Assembly (NCBI GenBank): GCA_000156295.1
Contig: DS999224.1
Location: 206,017-270,016, forward strand
DNA from: a marine gamma proteobacterium HTCC2148
Lineage (GTDB): Bacteria; Pseudomonadota; Gammaproteobacteria; Pseudomonadales; Halieaceae
Reading direction: 5' to 3'
DNA: 64,000 nucleotides
Shown: positions 61,752 through 64,000 of the stretch, piece by piece
How the letters are laid out: each line of letters starts with the position of its first letter
How positions within the stretch are numbered: the first letter of the stretch is position 1
Notes under the pieces: generated by a model
What the model saw: the letters and a program-made list of their open reading frames with translations, nothing else
What the model was told of the DNA's origin: nothing
Database searches by the model: none
Made by a program: the position numbers and the translations under genes

Positions 61752-63230
61752 ATGGACCCTAGCCAATTCGAAGCATTGTACACCGCCAAACAAACCCGTG
61801 CGTTAGACCGGTGTGCGATAGAGGATCACAACATCCCGGGGATTACCCTGATGTCACGGGCGGCCGATGCCACGTTTGATAGCATGATTAATCATTGGCC
61901 CGAGCCAGAGTTGGTCCAAGTATTGTGTGGCACTGGAAATAATGGTGGCGACGGTTTCCTGGTCGCTGATTTAGCTCACAAGCGCGGTATCAAAACCATC
62001 GTATTGCAGGTGGGAGCGTCGGACAAAATTTCTGGCGACGCTTTACTCGCTCGCAATCAGGCGTTGGCGAATGGCGTTGACATTCAGCCCTTTGAAGACG
62101 GTGCGGTGCTGTCCTTGGGCGTAGTTGTTGACGCTCTGCTGGGCACAGGCTTGGGTGGTGATGTCCGAGGCGACTACCTGGAGGCGATCACAGAGGTAAA
62201 TGCCGCTGGCACCTCAGTGGTTGCCGTTGATATTCCCTCTGGCCTCTGCGCGGACACCGGGCGAGTGTTGGGTCAGGCAATAAAGGCAGATATGACAGTG
62301 ACCTTTATTGGTCTTAAGCGTGGACTATTTGCCTTGGAGGCGATGGATTACACCGGAGATCTGCAATTCGCTGATCTCAGCGTCCCTTCAGAGGTGTATC
62401 AGCAGGTGCCCGCTGATTGTCACCGCCTGGAATTGGAGCTGTTATTGGAAGAATTGCGCCCGCGTCCTGCTACCGCTCATAAAGGTATGTACGGCACGGT
62501 ACTGGTTATCGGTGGAGACTATGGTATGGCGGGCGCTGCGGCGATGGCGGCAGAAGCGGCACTGCGGTGTGGTGCAGGCCTGGTAAAGGTGGCTACTCGC
62601 CCTGAACATGTGTCAGCGTTGGTGGCGCGCGCTCCGGAAGTTATGCCACTGGGGGTAGAGTCCGGGGATGAACTCGAGCCATTATTGGCAAGCGCTGATG
62701 TGCTGGTGGTCGGTCCTGGTCTTGGGCAGTCGCCCTGGTCTGAGTATTTACTGCAGGCTGCAGTTGCCAGTGGCAAGCCCATGGTGCTGGATGCAGATGG
62801 CTTGAATATGCTTGCCGGCGGAAAGGTGAAGGCCAGAGACGGCATGATTATTACCCCTCATCCCGGTGAAGCTGGCAGGCTGCTTTCCTGCTCAACCGCT
62901 GAAGTGCAGGCAGACCGGTTTGCCGCAGCCCGCGCTCTGCAGCAACAGACTGGGGCGGTGGTGGTGTTGAAAGGTAATGGCAGCCTGATTGCAGGCGATG
63001 GACAGTTATTGCTCAGTGACTATGGTAATCCGGGTATGGCAACTGGCGGTATGGGTGATGTGCTTGGCGGAGTCATTGCTTCACTGTTGGCCCAGGGATT
63101 GGAGCCAGTGGCGGCGTCGGCCCTTGGCGTTTGCCTGCATGGTGCCGCCGGTGATATTGCCGCGGAAGAGGGTATGCGTGGCTTGCTGGCAACAGACCTT
63201 ATCCCCTGGCTGCGGGAATTATTGGGTTGA
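61752..63230 (+). CDS. nnr: bifunctional NAD(P)H-hydrate repair enzyme
   Basis: Protein of 492 residues. The N-terminal epimerase (NnrE; VLCGTGNNGGDGFLVADLAH, about 1-215) is fused to an ADP-dependent dehydratase (NnrD; AHKGMYGTVLVIGGDYGMAG, TPHPGEAGRLLSC, GNPGMATGGMGDVLGGVIAS, about 230-492). Repairs damaged NADH and NADPH. Stop overlaps the tsaE start as TTGA. Confidence 0.97.
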   Translation: MDPSQFEALYTAKQTRALDRCAIEDHNIPGITLMSRAADATFDSMINHWPEPELVQVLCGTGNNGGDGFLVADLAHKRGIKTIVLQVGASDKISGDALLARNQALANGVDIQPFEDGAVLSLGVVVDALLGTGLGGDVRGDYLEAITEVNAAGTSVVAVDIPSGLCADTGRVLGQAIKADMTVTFIGLKRGLFALEAMDYTGDLQFADLSVPSEVYQQVPADCHRLELELLLEELRPRPATAHKGMYGTVLVIGGDYGMAGAAAMAAEAALRCGAGLVKVATRPEHVSALVARAPEVMPLGVESGDELEPLLASADVLVVGPGLGQSPWSEYLLQAAVASGKPMVLDADGLNMLAGGKVKARDGMIITPHPGEAGRLLSCSTAEVQADRFAAARALQQQTGAVVVLKGNGSLIAGDGQLLLSDYGNPGMATGGMGDVLGGVIASLLAQGLEPVAASALGVCLHGAAGDIAAEEGMRGLLATDLIPWLRELLG

Positions 63231-63700
63231 GCGCGACTGAAATACAGTTGCTGGCAGACGGCGAAGAGGCGATGGTGTCTCTGGGTAATCGGCTGGCCCG
63301 CGCTTTGCAGCCAGGGTCAGTGCTTTACCTTGAAGGCGACCTGGGGATGGGTAAAACCACACTCAGTCGCGGCATTGTTCGAGGCTTCGGTCATAGCGGT
63401 GCGGTTAAGAGTCCGACCTATACGCTGGTAGAGCCCTATGAACTTGCGGAACTAAACCTCTACCACTTCGATCTATATCGTCTGGGTGATCCTGAGGAGC
63501 TTGAGTTTATGGGCATCCGTGATTATTTCACAGGCGACTCAATTTGTTTGGTGGAGTGGCCTGGCAGAGGTCTGGGCATTTTGCCCCCGGCTGATTTAGT
63601 GATTAACATAGAGCGCAAGGGGATGGGACGTCAGCTTGCTTTTAATGCGAATACTGCCAGGGGGCAGGCGGTGTTACAGGACTTGCAAACAGACGCTTGA
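63227..63700 (+). CDS. tsaE: tRNA threonylcarbamoyladenosine biosynthesis ATPase TsaE
   Basis: Protein of 157 residues with P-loop LEGDLGMGKTTLSRGIV, VKSPTYTLVEPYE and LYHFDLYRLGDPEELEFMGI, the family hallmarks. Works with TsaB/TsaD to form t6A37 in tRNAs reading ANN codons. TTG start coupled to nnr. The amidase gene follows after about 43 bases. Confidence 0.96.
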   Translation: MSATEIQLLADGEEAMVSLGNRLARALQPGSVLYLEGDLGMGKTTLSRGIVRGFGHSGAVKSPTYTLVEPYELAELNLYHFDLYRLGDPEELEFMGIRDYFTGDSICLVEWPGRGLGILPPADLVINIERKGMGRQLAFNANTARGQAVLQDLQTDA

Positions 63701-63743
63701 TCAGTGTTACCTAAATAACAAGCGCATCAAGCGCGGGAGTGAT

Positions 63744-64000
63744 ATGAGCAGGGCATGGATCGGGGCGATCCTGGGCTTTTTCCTGACGGCGACCACCGCG
63801 ATTGCGGGGGACGTGCACGAGGTGCGACTGTGGCGCGCACCTGACCACACGCGCGTGGTATTTGACCTCACAGGTCCCGCTGAACATAAAATATTTGTCC
63901 TGCAAAATCCGACGCGTATCGTTCTCGATGTGCAAGACACTCGCCTTAAAACCAACCTTTCCGACCTCACGCTGACAGATACGCCGATTCGCCAGGTCCG
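63744..64000 (+). CDS. amiB: N-acetylmuramoyl-L-alanine amidase, 5' part (partial)
   Basis: First 85 codons visible; the frame runs off the window end. Signal peptide SRAWIGAILGFFLTATTAIA|GD, then an AMIN domain (VHEVRLWRAPDHTRVVFDLT, NPTRIVLDVQDTRLKTNLSD) that targets the enzyme to the division site or outer membrane. GGGAG precedes ATG. The tsaE-amiB order (then usually mutL, miaA, hfq) supports the name; the catalytic part is not in view. Confidence 0.88.
   Translation, partial: MSRAWIGAILGFFLTATTAIAGDVHEVRLWRAPDHTRVVFDLTGPAEHKIFVLQNPTRIVLDVQDTRLKTNLSDLTLTDTPIRQV

Overview
The window is an ordinary stretch of bacterial chromosome, about 95% coding. It reads as a gammaproteobacterium, probably a marine Cellvibrionales/Halieaceae-type organism; that placement is inference. 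Supporting points are the 23S-5S rRNA end, a 13-gene complex I operon with fused nuoCD, the pseudomonad-like neighbourhoods psd-rsgA-orn and queG-nnr-tsaE-amiB, and a long polyserine linker of a kind well known in Cellvibrionales secreted proteins. I see no tRNA, insertion sequence, prophage or CRISPR array.

Layout. 1-700: 3' end of a 23S gene, 5S gene and rRNA operon terminator. 0.8-5.7 kb: VOC-fold protein, secreted unknown, LOG-family nucleotide hydrolase, Tex and a CBS-domain protein. 5.8-20.3 kb (minus strand): nuoA-B-CD-E-F-G-H-I-J-K-L-M-N. Most of these genes overlap or nearly touch, and the short CBS gene follows nuoN. 20.6-23.8 kb (plus strand): SixA-type phosphatase, Kazal-like lipoprotein overlapping a dicarboxylate/amino-acid symporter, YcbL-type metallo-hydrolase and a DUF2288 protein.

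23.8-38.2 kb (minus strand) is the most interesting region. Thirteen genes lie head to tail, nearly all overlapping or within a few bases. They encode a TPR protein with a TonB-C-like tail, a polyserine lipoprotein, a CsgG-like lipoprotein, a membrane-anchored TPR protein, a PEGA-repeat protein with an SUMF1/FGE-like domain lacking the catalytic cysteines, a small secreted protein, a MotA/TolQ/ExbB proton-channel subunit, an actin/Hsp70-like protein with an FHA-like tail, two membrane-anchored VWA proteins, two lipoproteins and an M48 metalloprotease. The two VWA proteins share an N-terminal membrane motif with an aspartate placed as in ExbD/MotB. I propose a proton-driven envelope machine in which VWA domains replace the usual ExbD/MotB periplasmic domain. 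No characterised system with this composition is known to me.

38.4-64 kb: mostly housekeeping or single-gene units: DUF4136 lipoprotein, GNAT, pdxH, lipocalin-like, cinA, NUDIX, DUF924, FKBP isomerase, Fe-alcohol dehydrogenase, orphan ParA, cysH, a 43-residue membrane peptide, transglutaminase/TPR lipoprotein, PNPOx-like, SDR, SYLF protein, asnS, RNase II-type exonuclease, PhoH/PIN protein with a long leader, outer-membrane-barrel candidate, psd, rsgA, orn, queG, nnr, tsaE, and the start of amiB cut by the window end.
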